64,000 nucleotides of DNA from Brevibacillus aydinogluensis (lineage in GTDB: Bacteria > Bacillota > Bacilli > Brevibacillales > Brevibacillaceae), in NCBI RefSeq assembly GCF_031954365.1, contig NZ_JAUSVZ010000015.1, one strand, 5' to 3'. Positions 62,138-64,000 of this stretch are shown one piece after another. Below the pieces are notes generated by a model that was given only the letters and a program-made list of their open reading frames with translations, did not search any database and was not told the origin of the DNA. A program made the position numbers and the translations under genes. Numbering within the stretch: position 1 is the first letter of the stretch; each line of letters opens with the position of its first letter.

Positions 62138-62881
62138 ATGAACACGGTGCAGATGAAGGTAAAGCGGCAGGACCAGCCGGACGGCGAACCGTACTGGGAG
62201 GAGTTTGTCGTCCCGTACCGGCCGAACATGAACGTGATCGCCGCGTTGATGGAGATTCAAAAGAACCCGGTGAATGCGGCGGGCCGACAAGTGAGGGCCG
62301 TCGTCTGGGAGTCCAACTGTCTGGAAGAGGTGTGCGGAGCGTGCAGCATGGTGATCAACGGCAGGGTCAGGCAGGCGTGCTCCGCTTTGGTCGACAAGCT
62401 GGAACAGCCGATCTGCCTGGAGCCGATGGCCACGTTTCCCGTCGAAAAAGACCTGGCGGTGAACCGCAAGCGAATGTTTGACGCGCTGCAGAGCATCAAG
62501 GGCTGGATCGCAATCGACGGCACCCACGCCCTGGGCCCGGGACCGCGTGTCTCGCAGGAGCAACAGCAGGAGCTGTACGCGTATGCCACCTGCATGACCT
62601 GCGGCTGCTGTCTGGAGGCTTGTCCGAACGTCAACGACCGCTCCCCCTATCTCGGGCCGCAGGCGATGGCGCAGATCCGCTATTTCAACGCCCATCCCAC
62701 CGGGGCGATGATGAAGGAACAGCGCCTGGACGCAGCGATCAGCGACGGGGGGATCGCCAACTGCGGCCAATCGCAAAACTGCGTCCAGGTCTGCCCCAAA
62801 GGGATTCCGCTGACCACGGCCCTGGCTGAAGTAAATCGGGATGCCAACCGGCATGCCTGGAAGAGGTGGTTTTTCTCATGA
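62138..62881 (+). CDS. sdhB: Succinate dehydrogenase iron-sulfur subunit
   Basis: A 247-residue protein with the 2Fe-2S Cys set in SNCLEEVCGACSMVING, a 4Fe-4S set in CMTCGCCLEACPN, and a 3Fe-4S/4Fe-4S set in NCGQSQNCVQVCPKG. Ends in an ATGA overlap with the fumarase gene, so Sdh and fumarase are coupled. Confidence 0.95.
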   Translation: MNTVQMKVKRQDQPDGEPYWEEFVVPYRPNMNVIAALMEIQKNPVNAAGRQVRAVVWESNCLEEVCGACSMVINGRVRQACSALVDKLEQPICLEPMATFPVEKDLAVNRKRMFDALQSIKGWIAIDGTHALGPGPRVSQEQQQELYAYATCMTCGCCLEACPNVNDRSPYLGPQAMAQIRYFNAHPTGAMMKEQRLDAAISDGGIANCGQSQNCVQVCPKGIPLTTALAEVNRDANRHAWKRWFFS

Positions 62882-63720
62882 GAGAAATCAAGTATGACGC
62901 CATTGTGGAGGCAGTGGCTGACATGTGCCAGCGGGCCAACTACGACCTCGGCGCAGATGTCGTCCAGGCGTTCCGGCAGGCGCTTCGTTCGGAAGTGTCG
63001 GAGACAGGCCGGGACGTGCTGTCACAGTTGATGGAAAACGCACAGATCGCCGCCCGGGAACGGGTGCCGATGTGCCAGGATACCGGCGTTGCCGTCTTTC
63101 TCGTGGAAGTGGGGCAGGACTGCCGGATCGTCGGCGGCAGCCTGTACGACGCGATCAACGACGGGGTGCGCAAGGGATACAGAGAGGGGTATCTGCGCAG
63201 TTCCATCGTCGGTCACCCACTGGAACGGGTCAATACAGGAGACAACGCTCCCGCCGTCACGCACGTGGAACTGGTGCCGGGCGACAAACTGACCATCCAC
63301 TTCTCCGCCAAGGGCGGCGGCAGCGAAAACATGAGCGCGCTCAAAATGCTGAAGCCGTCCGATGGGGTGGAGGGGGTCAAAGCGTTTGTACTGGAGACGG
63401 CGCGGAACGCGGGTCCCAACGCCTGCCCGCCGATGGTCGTCGGCGTGGGCATCGGCGGAACATTTGAAAAGGCGGCCTACCTGGCGAAGAAGTCTCTGTT
63501 TCGGCCCATTGGCGAGCGCAGCCCCCGGCCGGAAATCGCCGTACTGGAGGAGGAACTGGTGGAGATGTGCAACAAACTGGGAATCGGCCCGCAGGGAATG
63601 GGCGGCCGGACGACGGTACTGGACGTCAAGATCGAGATTTACCCCTGTCACATCGCCTCCCTGCCCGTTGCCGTCAACATCAACTGCCACGCCAGCCGGC
63701 ACAAGGAAGCCGTACTGTGA
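62878..63720 (+). CDS. Class I fumarate hydratase, alpha subunit
   Basis: A 280-residue TtdA/FumA-alpha type subunit of an oxygen-sensitive 4Fe-4S hydratase. MCQDTGVAVFLVEVG and GGGSENMSALKML are family motifs; Cys in PMCQDTG, NACPP and INCHAS are possible cluster ligands. Hydrates fumarate to malate; members of this class also hydrate mesaconate or dehydrate tartrate. AGAGGTGG precedes ATG 62878. Confidence 0.9.
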   Translation: MREIKYDAIVEAVADMCQRANYDLGADVVQAFRQALRSEVSETGRDVLSQLMENAQIAARERVPMCQDTGVAVFLVEVGQDCRIVGGSLYDAINDGVRKGYREGYLRSSIVGHPLERVNTGDNAPAVTHVELVPGDKLTIHFSAKGGGSENMSALKMLKPSDGVEGVKAFVLETARNAGPNACPPMVVGVGIGGTFEKAAYLAKKSLFRPIGERSPRPEIAVLEEELVEMCNKLGIGPQGMGGRTTVLDVKIEIYPCHIASLPVAVNINCHASRHKEAVL

Positions 63721-63759
63721 AACGGAGCAAGATAGCCAACCGGGAGGAGGAGCAACACG

Positions 63760-64000
63760 ATGGCAGTCAAACACATTACTGCCCCGTTGACGGATGAGGC
63801 GGTGGCCAGCCTGCGGGCGGGCGACCGGGTGCTGATCAGCGGCGTGGTCTACGCGGCGCGGGACGCCGCCCACAAGCGCATGATCGAAGCGTTGGATCGC
63901 GGAGAGCCGCTCCCGTTTGACGTCAGCGGGCAGGTGATCTACTACGTCGGTCCAACTCCGGCCAAACCGGGGCAGGTGGTCGGCTCGGCCGGCCCGACGA
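63760..64000 (+). CDS. Class I fumarate hydratase, beta subunit (cut by window end)
   Basis: The first 80 residues of a TtdB/FumA-beta subunit: HITAPLTDEAVASLRAGDRV, ARDAAHKRMIEALDRGE, and YYVGPTPAKPGQVVGSAGPT are classic motifs. GGGAGGAGG lies before ATG 63760. The rest lies beyond 64000. Confidence 0.92.
   Translation, partial: MAVKHITAPLTDEAVASLRAGDRVLISGVVYAARDAAHKRMIEALDRGEPLPFDVSGQVIYYVGPTPAKPGQVVGSAGPT

Overview
The window reads as chromosome of an aerobic, spore-forming Bacillota (Bacillales-like). The signs are strong AGGAGG ribosome sites with some GTG/TTG starts, a QoxABCD quinol oxidase, a spoVR fragment, CcpA-type cre sites and an anaerobic-route cobalamin operon with a B. megaterium-like CbiH fusion. 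Genus is not certain; Brevibacillus-like thermotolerant groups would fit. Base composition changes visibly. Positions 1-11.4 kb are AT-richer than the GC-rich backbone after about 11.42 kb, and 14.6-16.9 kb is again AT-richer.

Region 1 (1-11,420) is a mobile island. It holds a possible IS21-type end, a RecJ-like exonuclease behind a large serine recombinase, an Xre regulator, and two further large serine recombinases with overlapping genes. A stand-alone serine-recombinase domain follows in which every catalytic residue checked is replaced, then a PHP + SMC-like ATPase (TrlF type) that may be a defence gene. The island ends inside spoVR: only the C-terminal part of that gene follows, starting at its conserved EGW-TYWH motif. 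This suggests an element inserted in a sporulation gene, perhaps of the skin type.

Region 2 (12.2-24.8 kb) carries a frameshifted drug exporter with a divergent TetR gene, a CynX-like transporter with a divergent LysR gene, qoxABCD, a small flavoprotein that lacks an NADPH domain, and a second DHA2 exporter.

Region 3 (24.87-44.5 kb) is an adenosylcobalamin riboswitch with terminator, followed by 20 tightly packed genes. Together they convert uroporphyrinogen III to cobalamin by the early-cobalt route and assemble the nucleotide loop. Many junctions are ATGA or GTGA overlaps; cobU appears to start with CTG in a CTGA overlap.

Region 4 (44.6-50.1 kb) has a PrpR-like regulator that has lost Walker A lysine, Walker B aspartate and the GAFTGA loop. 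It precedes a cre-controlled operon (KdgT-type permease, DUF1537 kinase, PdxA2) expected to use D-threonate or D-erythronate.

Region 5 (50.1-64 kb) is a dicarboxylate regulon: DASS permease, MaoC hydratase, TRAP transporter DctPQM, GntR/FCD regulator, succinyl-CoA-ligase-like pair, MmgE/PrpD protein, SdhCAB and class I fumarase subunits (the last cut by the window end). Three promoters share the motif (T/A)TGGAT(C/A)CAATATCC, a likely operator of the GntR protein. The gene set fits C4 acids, or branched C5 acids such as methylsuccinate, mesaconate or itaconate.
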